From Candidatus Fermentibacterales bacterium (lineage in GTDB: Bacteria > Fermentibacterota > Fermentibacteria > Fermentibacterales > JAFGKQ01): a stretch of 14,076 nt of DNA. Both the position numbers and the translations under genes were made by a program. Where the stretch lies: the NCBI GenBank assembly GCA_016928495.1, contig JAFGKQ010000128.1, positions 1-14,076 of the forward strand. Direction: 5' to 3'. Every line of letters starts with the position of its first letter. The stretch's first letter is position 1. Shown one piece after another: positions 1 to 6,841 of the stretch. The notes under the pieces were generated by a model. The model was not told the DNA's origin and ran no database searches. It was given only the letters and a program-made list of their open reading frames with translations.

Positions 1-140
1 AGGACCCACACGCCCCCTTCTCGGACGCCGCCCTGACCGAGACCCTGAGATCCATGGGCATAGACGTCAGGCGCCGGACAGTGGCGAACTACCGGACTCA
101 GATGGGAATCCCTCCCGCACGGAAAAGGAAGCGGTTCTGA
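1..140 (+). CDS. rpoN: RNA polymerase sigma-54 factor RpoN, C-terminal fragment
   Basis: Only the last 46 codons are in the window. The frame starts at base 3 and stops with TGA at 138-140. RpoN directs RNA polymerase to -24/-12 promoters that need an enhancer-binding ATPase to open. The visible part matches the end of the DNA-binding domain: 'PFSDAALTETLRSMGID' fits the helix before the RpoN box, and 'RRRTVANYRTQMGIP' is a clear RpoN box (canonical ARRTVAKYRE), which reads the -24 element. The tail ends in a basic ARKRKRF, typical of the family. Upstream domains lie outside the window. The adenosine-kinase-family gene follows after 35 bases and may be co-transcribed. The identification rests on a short but highly diagnostic motif. 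Confidence 0.9.
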   Translation, partial: DPHAPFSDAALTETLRSMGIDVRRRTVANYRTQMGIPPARKRKRF

Positions 141-175
141 CCGCCGGGCGGAACGGAAAGGAAAGCCCCTCGAAG

Positions 176-664
176 ATGGATGCAAGCATAGAGCTCGTAG
201 CTCTGGAGTACCCTGAAGGATCGAACATCATCCTCGGGCAGAGCCATTTCATCAAATCCGTCGAGGATCTCTACGAGGCGGTGGCCGGTACCGTGCCCGG
301 CAGCCCCTTCGGCCTGGCGTTCTCGGAGGCCTCCGGGCCCAGGCTGGTCAGGAGCGACGGCACGGATTCCGAGCTGCAGCGTGTGGCCGAGCAGAACCTG
401 ATGAGACTCGGCTGCGGGCACAGCTTCCTGGTCGTCCTGGGCAGCGCCTATCCGATACAGGTCCTCAACGCCATCAAGGCTGTCCCGGAGGTCTGCGGCA
501 TCCACTGCGCCACCGCCAACCCGGTCTCGGTCGTGGTCGCCAGAGCCACGGGAGGCGGGGCCATACTGGGCGTGATAGACGGCGAGTCCCCGCTGGCGGT
601 CGAATCGGACGGCGACAGGGACAGCAGGATCGAGCTGCTCAAGAGGTTCGGCTACAAGCGCTGA
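176..664 (+). CDS. Adenosine-specific kinase family protein (DUF355 / Adenosine_kin)
   Basis: This 162-residue protein matches the small adenosine-specific kinase family along its whole length. Recognisable conserved stretches are 'PEGSNIILGQSHFIKSVEDL' (residues 13-32), 'FGLAFSEASGPRLVRSDG', 'LNAIKAVPEVCGIHCATANP' and 'GGGAILGVIDGESPL', with an '..RFGYKR' C-terminus. The family is best known from archaea and thermophilic bacteria. It is named from structural and nucleotide-binding work on archaeal members; its physiological role is not well established, so the name should be read as a family label. It is a single soluble domain with no signal peptide or membrane segment. The ATG at 176 matches the usual family start, but the Shine-Dalgarno is poor (AGGA about 13 bases upstream). 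It lies just after rpoN and converges on the epimerase gene. Confidence 0.88.
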   Translation: MDASIELVALEYPEGSNIILGQSHFIKSVEDLYEAVAGTVPGSPFGLAFSEASGPRLVRSDGTDSELQRVAEQNLMRLGCGHSFLVVLGSAYPIQVLNAIKAVPEVCGIHCATANPVSVVVARATGGGAILGVIDGESPLAVESDGDRDSRIELLKRFGYKR

Positions 665-701
665 CATCCGATACCACCGAACCGGCGACGGAGAACCGGA
701 A

Positions 702-730
702 GGCCACTCCGCTCACGGAGCCGCCTGGCC
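702..730. other. Inverted repeat at the convergent gene ends, possible terminator-like hairpin
   Basis: GGCCA (702-706) can pair with TGGCC (726-730), and inside it CTCCG (707-711) pairs with CGGAG (716-720) around a CTCA loop, leaving a five-base bulge on one side. It sits between the plus-strand gene ending at 664 and the minus-strand gene whose stop is at 713-715, and it covers that stop. There is no T-run on either strand, so it is not a classical intrinsic terminator. It may simply reduce read-through, or it may be chance in GC-rich DNA. Confidence 0.25.
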
Positions 731-1648
731 TGTCAGGGTCCGCCTCAGCGCCTCCTCGATCGGCGTTGCCGGTGACCATCCGCTGAGAGCCACGGTCTCG
801 CCCTTGTCCAGGTCCCAGCCCTCGGCAAGGAACTCCAGGCTCTTGTAGCGATCGAAGACGGGCGGCTTCCGGGAGAACAGGCCCGCCAGCTCCGACAGGC
901 GGCCCGCGAGCCTGACCAGTGCCCCCGGGACCGGGACGGTCAGGATCTTCCGCCCTGCTGCCCGCTCCAGCAGTCCCGCCAGCTCCCTCCAGCCGAAAGG
1001 CTCGGGGTATGCGGGAACGAGGGTCTTCGCGGTCACCGCCTCCTCGCGCGACGGCAGGCTGGCGAGCATCTCCGCGAGGTCCTCCACGTAGACCAGCGGT
1101 ACTCTGGCGCTCCTGCTTGCCGGCAGGAAGAGCAGCCCGGCCCTGGCCATCCCGAACAGCGGCGCTGTGGCCCGGTCACCCGGGCCGAAGACCGCCGGGG
1201 GACGCACGATGACCCATCTCTCGAACTTCCGCAGGCACATCTCGGCCAGCAGCTTGCTTCTTCCGTAGGGCCCAACGGGGACCCCTCCGGAGCCGCTGGG
1301 CCCGGCGGCGGATAGGCTGGACACGAGGACGAAGAGGGCCTCGGGAGCCGCCCTCGACCTGGCCTCCAGCAGGCAGCGCGTCGTCGCGACGTTCGCCCTG
1401 TCGAGCTCGTCCTGGCTCCTGCCGCTGGTCGCCCCGGCGGCATGGTAGATCGCGTCCACTCCCTGCATGCAGTCCGCGAGCTCGTCGACGTCGAGGAAAT
1501 CCAGCCTCCTGACGTCAAGGCTGCACGAGAGCTCCGGGAGCCTGGACGCTGGCCTGCACACCGGGACCAGATCGTGGCCGTCCCTCCGGAGACGGTCTGC
1601 CAGGTGGCTCCCGACGAACCCTGATACGCCCGTAAGGAAAGCTCTCAT
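713..1648 (-). CDS. NAD(P)-dependent epimerase/reductase (extended SDR); candidate 3-ketosphinganine reductase (CerR-like)
   Basis: This 311-residue protein is an extended short-chain dehydrogenase/reductase. The N-terminal Rossmann motif is 'TGVSGFVGSHL' (T6 to L16; glycines 7, 10, 13). It is followed by 'YHAAG' (68-72), a serine cluster 'LVSSLSAAG' (108-116) and the catalytic pair in 'YGRSK' (Y128, K132). 'VRPPAVFGPGD' (148-158) and 'PLVYVEDLAEML' (184-195) are typical of epimerase-like members. The start at 1648 is preferred because ACGGAG (1660-1655) lies six bases upstream; the ATG at 1654 abuts that sequence and would be poorly spaced. The gene is divergent from the serine palmitoyltransferase-like gene. 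In Caulobacter, ketosphinganine is reduced by an enzyme of this epimerase type (CerR), so that role is inferred from context. A sugar-nucleotide or flavanol-type substrate cannot be excluded. Confidence 0.88.
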   Translation of the reverse strand: MRAFLTGVSGFVGSHLADRLRRDGHDLVPVCRPASRLPELSCSLDVRRLDFLDVDELADCMQGVDAIYHAAGATSGRSQDELDRANVATTRCLLEARSRAAPEALFVLVSSLSAAGPSGSGGVPVGPYGRSKLLAEMCLRKFERWVIVRPPAVFGPGDRATAPLFGMARAGLLFLPASRSARVPLVYVEDLAEMLASLPSREEAVTAKTLVPAYPEPFGWRELAGLLERAAGRKILTVPVPGALVRLAGRLSELAGLFSRKPPVFDRYKSLEFLAEGWDLDKGETVALSGWSPATPIEEALRRTLTGQAAP

Positions 1649-1654
1649 GCGCAT

Positions 1655-1660
1655 CTCCGT
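1655..1660 (-). promoter_or_regulatory. Ribosome binding site that sets the epimerase start
   Basis: Read on the minus strand this is ACGGAG. It lies six bases before the ATG at 1648-1646 and directly abuts the upstream ATG at 1654-1652. The spacing favours the downstream ATG, which removes two residues from the longest open frame. Confidence 0.6.
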
Positions 1661-1688
1661 TGACTTGACAGCCCGCCAGAATTAGAAT
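1660..1688 (+). promoter_or_regulatory. Sigma-70-type promoter for the serine palmitoyltransferase operon
   Basis: TTGACT (1660-1665) and TAGAAT (1683-1688) are separated by exactly 17 bases. Each hexamer differs from consensus at one position. Transcription would start near 1695, giving a leader of about 45 bases before the ATG at 1740. The stretch after the -35 is locally AT-rich against a GC-rich background, which supports a real promoter. The -35 touches the ribosome binding site of the divergent epimerase gene. Confidence 0.6.
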
Positions 1689-1697
1689 CCAAGCCCA

Positions 1698-1726
1698 ACG
1701 TTACGACACCCGGTACACACTCGCAA
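1698..1726 (-). promoter_or_regulatory. Weak candidate promoter for the epimerase gene
   Basis: On the minus strand TTGCGA (1726-1721) and TAACGT (1703-1698) are 17 bases apart, placing a start near 1691 and a leader of about 43 bases. The matches to consensus are only moderate. It is back-to-back with, but does not overlap, the stronger plus-strand promoter, so the two genes could be co-regulated by one protein bound between them. Confidence 0.3.
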
Positions 1727-1739
1727 GACAGGTTCAGCG

Positions 1740-2921
1740 ATGGACATCTTCCAGAAGTGCCTGGATTTCGACAGGGCCACCAGAGTGCGTGAGCAGGGCC
1801 TCTACCCCTATTTCATCCCGTTGAGCGGCCAGGTCGGCCCGGAGATGGAGATAGACGGCCGCAAGATCATCATGCTCGGCTCCAACAACTACCTCGGCCT
1901 GACCAACCACCCCACGGTCAAGCAGAAGGCGATCATGGCCCTCGAGAAGTATGGGACGGGCTGCACCGGCTCACGCTTCCTCAACGGCACGCTCGATCTG
2001 CACGTGATGCTGGAGGAGAAGCTGGCGGAGTTCCTCAAGAGCGAGAGGGTGCTGACCTTCAGCACGGGCTTCCAGACCAACCTGGGCGTGATATCGACGC
2101 TGGCCCACAAGGGCGACACCATCTTCGTCGACAGGTCCGACCACGCCTCCATCATAGACGGCACCAGGCTGAGCCACGCCAGGGTCTTCAAGTTCAGGCA
2201 CAACGACACCGGCCACCTCAGGCACCTCCTCGAGCGTGAGCGCGAGATGGGCGCCCTCCTGGTGGTCGACGGCGTCTTCAGCATGGAGGGGGATCTGGCC
2301 AACCTGCCCGAGATCCTGCCGCTGGCGCACGAGTTCAGGGCCAGGGTGATCGTGGACGACGCTCACGGAGTCGGGGTCATGGGCGAGCATGGCCGGGGCA
2401 CGGCGGAGCACTTCGGCGTAGAGGACCAGGTCGACATCCTGGTCGGCACCTTCAGCAAGTCCTTCGCCAGCATCGGCGGCTTCGCCTCGGGACCGGCCAA
2501 GGTCATGGACTACATCCAGCACGCTTCGAGGCCGCTCATCTTCTCTGCCAGCATGCCGCCGCCGGCTGTCGCGACCGTTCTCGCGGCACTGGAGGTCATC
2601 CAGGAGGAGCCGGAGAGGCTCGCCAACGTCCACAGGGCTGCCGACAGGGCCCGAGAGGGACTCCGGCAGCTCGGCTACGACATAGGGGACTCGTGTGCCG
2701 CTCCCATCATCCCGGTCATCATAGGCGACGACATGCTCACGTTCCTTACCTGGAAGAGGCTGTTCGAGGAGGGTGTGTTCACGAACGCGGTGATCAGCCC
2801 GGCGGTCGCTCCCGACAGGGCCATGCTCCGGACCAGCTACATGTCGACGCATACCGAGGAGTGCATCGACAGGGCTCTGGCGGCCTTCGAGAAGGTGGGC
2901 TCAGAGCTGGATCTGATCTGA
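1740..2921 (+). CDS. spt: Serine palmitoyltransferase-like PLP-dependent alpha-oxoamine synthase
   Basis: This 393-residue enzyme belongs to the alpha-oxoamine synthase family, which condenses an amino acid with an acyl thioester and releases CO2. Full-family features are visible: 'GSNNYLGLTNHP' (47-58), 'GTGCTGSRFLNGT' (72-84), 'DHASIIDG' with H135 stacking on the cofactor, 'VDDAHGVG' with D207, and 'GTFSKSFASIGGF' with the PLP lysine K240. Details favour serine palmitoyltransferase of the Bacteroides type over KBL or BioF, especially 'LNGTLDLH', 'FSTGFQTNLGVIS' and 'RPLIFSASMPP'. The expected reaction is serine plus palmitoyl thioester to 3-ketosphinganine. No membrane segment is seen. It lies behind a good promoter and is 13 bases from the acyltransferase gene. 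A 2-amino-3-ketobutyrate ligase or 8-amino-7-oxononanoate synthase is the main alternative, but no biotin or threonine-catabolism gene is nearby. Confidence 0.85.
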   Translation: MDIFQKCLDFDRATRVREQGLYPYFIPLSGQVGPEMEIDGRKIIMLGSNNYLGLTNHPTVKQKAIMALEKYGTGCTGSRFLNGTLDLHVMLEEKLAEFLKSERVLTFSTGFQTNLGVISTLAHKGDTIFVDRSDHASIIDGTRLSHARVFKFRHNDTGHLRHLLEREREMGALLVVDGVFSMEGDLANLPEILPLAHEFRARVIVDDAHGVGVMGEHGRGTAEHFGVEDQVDILVGTFSKSFASIGGFASGPAKVMDYIQHASRPLIFSASMPPPAVATVLAALEVIQEEPERLANVHRAADRAREGLRQLGYDIGDSCAAPIIPVIIGDDMLTFLTWKRLFEEGVFTNAVISPAVAPDRAMLRTSYMSTHTEECIDRALAAFEKVGSELDLI

Positions 2922-2934
2922 GCGGCATCCGGCC

Positions 2935-4074
2935 ATGGCCAGCGGACAGGTCAGGATCGAGCCGGTCTCCGGCAGATCGGGCATAGACGAGTTCATCGAC
3001 CTCCAGTTCCGCCTCTACCGCGACGATCCTCTCTGGGTGGAGCCGCTGAAGCACCCCCTCAGGAAGCTGCTCACTCCGGGGCAGCACCCCTTCTTCGAGC
3101 ACGCCGAGGTCCAGCACTTCATGGCGCGCGATTCCTCCGGGTCCGCCGTCGGCAGGGTGTCCGCCGTGGTCAACCGTGCCCACAACGAGTACCACTCCGA
3201 CAGCACCGGCTTCTTCGGCTTCTTGGAGGGCGTCCGTGACCGGGAGGTCTTCGCCGGCCTTCTGGATGCCGCGGCCGAGTGGGTCGGCGCAAGGGGAATG
3301 GACAGCCTTCGGGGCCCCGTCAACTACTCGACCAACGAGGAGACAGGGCTGCTCGTGAAGGGCTTCGACAGCAGCCCGGTGGTCATGATGACCTACAATC
3401 CCCGGTGGTACGCGGAGATGCTCGAGCAGGCCGGGATGACGAAGGCCGCCGACCTCCTGGCCTATCGGGTGGACCGGGATACGCTGAGGTCGGAGAGGTT
3501 CGGGAGGATAGCGAAGCTGGTCTCGAAGCGCTCGGGAGCCGTGTGCAGGCCCATGGACATGAGGCACTTCCGGGAAGAGGTCGCGATCATCCGCAGCATC
3601 TACAACGAGTGCTGGAAGCACAACTGGGGCTTCGTCCCGATGACCGATCGCGAGTTCGACCAGATGTCCAGAGAGCTGAGGACCGTGCTGATCCCTGACT
3701 TCGCCCCTATCGTGGAAGTCGCCGGAGAGCCGGTTGCCTTCGCTGCGGCCGTGGCCGACGCCAACCAGGCCGTAAGGGGTTCCGGGGGAAGCATGCTCAG
3801 GGCGCTGTTGCGTCTCAAGGTCCCACCCTTCAGAGTCAGGCCCGACGGGATGAGGGTGCTGCTCCTGGGAGTGCGGGAGTCCCACAGGCGAAGCGGCCTG
3901 GAGTGCCTGCTCATCGACCGGATAGTCGGAGCAGGTCTGGGCAGGGGCTACGACTGGGCGGAGCTCTCCTGGGTTCTCGAGCAGAACACGGCGATGAGGA
4001 GCATCCTGGAGAACGACCTCGGAGCAGTCCCCTACAAGACCTACAGGATCTACGAGAGACCGATCCGCAGCTGA
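2935..4074 (+). CDS. GNAT-fold N-acyltransferase; candidate bacterial ceramide synthase (bCerS-like)
   Basis: This is a 379-residue protein with a conserved N-terminal half and a GNAT acyl-CoA-binding C-terminal half. The N-terminal half shows 'DDPLWVEPLK' (30-39), 'HNEYHSDSTGFFGFLEG' (83-99) and 'GPVNYSTNEETGLLVKGF' (127-144). The GNAT half has the donor-binding region 'LLGVRESHRRSGLECLL' (310-326) and a final 'ELSWVLEQNTAMRSI' to 'YKTYRIYER' segment. It is soluble by eye. The length, about twice a simple GNAT, suggests two related folds. Its start is 13 bases after the serine palmitoyltransferase-like stop, so the two are probably one transcript. Caulobacter ceramide synthase bCerS is a GNAT-superfamily acyltransferase, and the pairing with an spt-like gene makes N-acylation of a sphingoid base the best guess. 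The substrate cannot be read from the sequence; lysine, peptide or other amine acylation remain possible. Confidence 0.8.
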   Translation: MASGQVRIEPVSGRSGIDEFIDLQFRLYRDDPLWVEPLKHPLRKLLTPGQHPFFEHAEVQHFMARDSSGSAVGRVSAVVNRAHNEYHSDSTGFFGFLEGVRDREVFAGLLDAAAEWVGARGMDSLRGPVNYSTNEETGLLVKGFDSSPVVMMTYNPRWYAEMLEQAGMTKAADLLAYRVDRDTLRSERFGRIAKLVSKRSGAVCRPMDMRHFREEVAIIRSIYNECWKHNWGFVPMTDREFDQMSRELRTVLIPDFAPIVEVAGEPVAFAAAVADANQAVRGSGGSMLRALLRLKVPPFRVRPDGMRVLLLGVRESHRRSGLECLLIDRIVGAGLGRGYDWAELSWVLEQNTAMRSILENDLGAVPYKTYRIYERPIRS

Positions 4075-4089
4075 TGAAGGTGTTCCGGC

Positions 4090-5883
4090 ATGACCACTGA
4101 AGAGCTCAAGTCACTCTATCTGGATTTCTTCGGGCAGAAGGGCCACGCCGTGATCCCGGGCGCCTCCCTGATTCCGGAGAACGACCCCACGGTCCTCTTC
4201 ACGACGGCCGGCATGCACCCCCTGGTTCCGTTCCTGATGGGCGAGACGCATCCCGCCGGGAAGCGCCTGGTCAACTGCCAGAAGTGCATAAGGACCGGAG
4301 ACATCGGCGAGGTAGGTGACGCTACCCATCTGACATTCTTCGAGATGCTCGGGAACTGGTCTCTCGGGGACTACTTCAAGCGCGAGGCCATCGGCTGGAG
4401 CTTCGAGTTCCTCACGGACAGGAGATGGCTGGGCTTCGACAGCGGCCAGCTCCACGTGACCGTCTTCGCGGGAGACGATCTGGCCCCCCCTGACGAGGAG
4501 TCCGCAGCTCTGTGGGAGGAGCTTGGCATCCCCGGGGAGCGAATATACTACCTCGACAGGAGCGAGAACTGGTGGGGGCCGGCGGGGGCCACCGGGCCAT
4601 GCGGCCCAGATACGGAGATGTTCGTCGATACCGGTGCCCCGGCATGCGGGGAGGGGTGCCGGCCCGGCTGTGGTTGCGGCAAGTACTTCGAGGTCTGGAA
4701 CGATGTCTTCCTCTCGTTCAACAGGCTTCCCGACGGCACCTATGCACCTCTGGACAGGGTCTGCGTGGACACCGGGATGGGCGTGGAGAGGACGGTTGCC
4801 ATGATGAACGGCTACCGCTCCATCTACCAGGTGCCCGTCCTCGACACCCTGGCCGGCTTCGTGAGGAAGCTCTGCGGCGCCGGGGACAGGCCGGGCCCCG
4901 ATGCCCTCCGGTCCATCCGCGTAGTCGCGGACCATATCAGGACCTCGGTGCAGATACTGGGGGACGACCTGGGGGTGCCGCCGTCCAACCTGGACCAGGG
5001 CTACGTTCTGCGCAGGCTCATAAGGGTCGCGATCAGGCACGCCAGGAAGCTGGGCATCGACGATCCATTCACCGAGGCCATGGCCCGGCTTGCCATCGAG
5101 ACAGAGAAGAGCAGCTACCCGGAGCTTCAGCGCAACAGGGAGAGGATCCTGACGGAGATCGCCAGGGAGGAGGAGCAGTTCGGAAAGACGCTGAGGGCAG
5201 GCCTCAGGGAGTACGAGAAGCTGCTTCCGGGCCTTCTGAGGAACCCCGCGAGGATCATCCCGGGCAGGATCGCGTTCAGGCTGCATGATACCTACGGGTT
5301 CCCGGTCGAGTTCACCGTGGGCCTCGCGGCGGAGCACGGCCTGAGGGTCGACATGGATGGCTATCAGGCCGCCTTCGACAAGCACCGGGAGCTCTCCCGC
5401 AAGGGAGCCGAGCGCAAGTTCAGCGGGGGGCTGGCAGATCACAGCGCCATCGTGACCAGGCTCCACACCGCTACGCACCTGCTGCACCAGGCTCTCAGGA
5501 TGGTGCTGGGCGAGCATGTGGAGCAGAGGGGTAGCAATATCACTCACGAGAGGCTGCGCTTCGACTTCTCGCATCCCGAGAAGCTCACCGAGGAGCAGGT
5601 TCGTGAGGTAGAGGCGATAGTGAACCGCGTGATCGACGCCGACCTGCCCGTGGCCTGCGAGGAGATGACGGCCGAGGAGGCCGGCCGGAGGGGCGCCATC
5701 GGCCTTTTCGGGGACAGGTACGGGGACAGGGTTAAGGTCTACACCGTCGGTGAGTTCTCATGCGAGATCTGCGGCGGGCCCCACGTCACGCGGACCGGGG
5801 AGCTGGGGAGGTTCAGGATAGTGTCCGAGAAGAGCTCTTCCAGCGGTATCAGGAGGATAAGGGCGGTTCTGGAGGCAACATGA
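4090..5883 (+). CDS. alaS: Alanyl-tRNA synthetase, compact form lacking the C-terminal domain
   Basis: The protein charges tRNA-Ala. It is 597 residues, against about 870-880 for the usual bacterial enzyme. The catalytic core is intact: 'TTAGMHPLVPF' (38-48), 'FFEMLGNWSLGDYFK' (83-97, motif 2) and 'VDTGMGVERTVAMMNG' (226-241, motif 3). The tRNA-recognition helices follow to about residue 440. The editing site is present as HTATH (H459, H463) and CGGPH (C561, H565). The beta-barrel stretch with the TPFYAESGGQ-type motif that normally precedes the HxxxH is absent: 'KFSGGLADHS' runs straight into it. The DHHA1/C-Ala region after the editing domain is also absent. An inserted cysteine cluster (C186, C190, C194, C196) looks like a metal site. 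It starts 15 bases after the acyltransferase stop; its own stop overlaps the next start as ATGA. Confidence 0.95.
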   Translation: MTTEELKSLYLDFFGQKGHAVIPGASLIPENDPTVLFTTAGMHPLVPFLMGETHPAGKRLVNCQKCIRTGDIGEVGDATHLTFFEMLGNWSLGDYFKREAIGWSFEFLTDRRWLGFDSGQLHVTVFAGDDLAPPDEESAALWEELGIPGERIYYLDRSENWWGPAGATGPCGPDTEMFVDTGAPACGEGCRPGCGCGKYFEVWNDVFLSFNRLPDGTYAPLDRVCVDTGMGVERTVAMMNGYRSIYQVPVLDTLAGFVRKLCGAGDRPGPDALRSIRVVADHIRTSVQILGDDLGVPPSNLDQGYVLRRLIRVAIRHARKLGIDDPFTEAMARLAIETEKSSYPELQRNRERILTEIAREEEQFGKTLRAGLREYEKLLPGLLRNPARIIPGRIAFRLHDTYGFPVEFTVGLAAEHGLRVDMDGYQAAFDKHRELSRKGAERKFSGGLADHSAIVTRLHTATHLLHQALRMVLGEHVEQRGSNITHERLRFDFSHPEKLTEEQVREVEAIVNRVIDADLPVACEEMTAEEAGRRGAIGLFGDRYGDRVKVYTVGEFSCEICGGPHVTRTGELGRFRIVSEKSSSSGIRRIRAVLEAT

Positions 5884-6836
5884 TCAAGCTCATGACTGCG
5901 CTTCTGCCGGTTCTCGTTCCCGCGGCGCTGGCTGCCAGCGCGGAGACCGACTACTCCGGCACCTGGGAGACGACCTACGGAAGGCTCGTCCTCGTCCAGG
6001 AGGGTTCCGATGTCCACGGGTGGTACTCCCTTCAGGGCCTGTGCACGGTCGAGGGCAGCGTTCAGGACGATGGCCGCCTGGTGTTCGAGTACACCGAGCC
6101 GTCAGCTTCCGGCAGCGGATGGTTCGCCCTGTCCGAGGACGGCTCCGGCTTCGAGGGCCAGTGGCGGGAGGACGGCTCCGCCACCTGGTATGGCTGGGAG
6201 GGCTACCGCCTCGACGGAAGCGGCTCCGGCTTCGGGAAGTGGCTTGTCGTCCTCGAGGCCGAGTGGCAGGAGAGCATGGAGGAGCAGGACTACTCGTTCG
6301 GCGAGATGCTCACCGCCTGGTTCGAGAGGGTCCCGGGCGTCGGGGTCCGGCACAGGTTCGTCCATGACACGCAGGACCTCGCACGCTTCTGCCTCGAGGC
6401 CGCTGCCCTCGATGGCGGCGAGATCATCCTGCTGCTCGCCTCGCACGGCTCAACGGAGGGGCTGGAGCTGCCCGGAGGAGTCGTCGATGCCCGCGATCTG
6501 CTCGAGGCTGTAGAGCCTCTTCGCGACAGGCTCGTCCTGATACACTTCAGCTCGTGCGAGGTCATGTCGGGCGGCGTGCCGTCCACGATGATGGGCAGGG
6601 CGGGCGGCGGCTGGCGCGAAGGCTTCGTGCTCTCCGGCTACGACAGAGCCGTCGACTGGCACCTGAGCGCGATAATCGAGATCCTCTACCTCGATCTGGT
6701 CCTGGAGCAGGGGCTCTCGCCCTCCGAAGCCGCGACCGCAGTTCTCGCCGGTCTCGACTTCGCCGGGAGCAGGTCGAGCCGCTGGTTCGAGCCTGCGGGG
6801 TTCACCTGGCTTGCGGCCGGCGGAGGCACCGACTAG
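5880..6836 (+). CDS. Secreted caspase-like (clan CD) cysteine protease candidate with beta-rich N-terminal domain
   Basis: This is a 318-residue protein. The ATG at 5880 overlaps the alaS stop (ATGA) and has GGAGG four bases upstream. It begins with a signal peptide (hydrophobic residues 4-19, cleavage probably after ALA at 18 or ASA at 21). Residues 25-110 form a Gly/Trp/Tyr-rich repeat-like region ('GTWETTYGRLVLVQEG', 'GWFALSEDGSGFEGQW') reminiscent of MORN-type or small beta-barrel folds. The C-terminal part resembles caspase/CHAT domains: a hydrophobic strand ending in 'LLLASHG' (H189), then after 36 residues 'LVLIHFSSCEVMSGG' (C226), the usual order of the His-Cys dyad. The role is unknown; an extracytoplasmic protease is inferred. 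No lipobox or anchor is visible. The family call rests on two short motifs, so a degenerate or inactive relative is possible. Confidence 0.65.
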   Translation: MIKLMTALLPVLVPAALAASAETDYSGTWETTYGRLVLVQEGSDVHGWYSLQGLCTVEGSVQDDGRLVFEYTEPSASGSGWFALSEDGSGFEGQWREDGSATWYGWEGYRLDGSGSGFGKWLVVLEAEWQESMEEQDYSFGEMLTAWFERVPGVGVRHRFVHDTQDLARFCLEAAALDGGEIILLLASHGSTEGLELPGGVVDARDLLEAVEPLRDRLVLIHFSSCEVMSGGVPSTMMGRAGGGWREGFVLSGYDRAVDWHLSAIIEILYLDLVLEQGLSPSEAATAVLAGLDFAGSRSSRWFEPAGFTWLAAGGGTD

Positions 6837-6841
6837 AAGCA

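Noticed and set aside
141-175. Short CCGC-CGG-GCGG palindrome after the rpoN stop as a terminator
   Set aside because: The stem is only four base pairs with no T-run, which is expected by chance in DNA this GC-rich.
2794-3885. Minus-strand open frame of 363 codons opposite the spt-like/GNAT junction
   Set aside because: It crosses the boundary of two real plus-strand genes and has no domain-like features.
4111-5574. Long minus-strand open frame (487 codons) opposite alaS
   Set aside because: The plus strand encodes an unmistakable AlaRS over the same bases. The antisense product is rich in Pro, Arg, His and Gly without any recognisable motif, as expected for the mirror frame of GC-rich coding DNA.
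5760-5879. In-frame upstream extension of the caspase-like protein into alaS
   Set aside because: The signal peptide begins exactly at the ATG at 5880 with a good ribosome binding site. The extension would place 40 charged residues before it and overlap the conserved AlaRS C-terminus.
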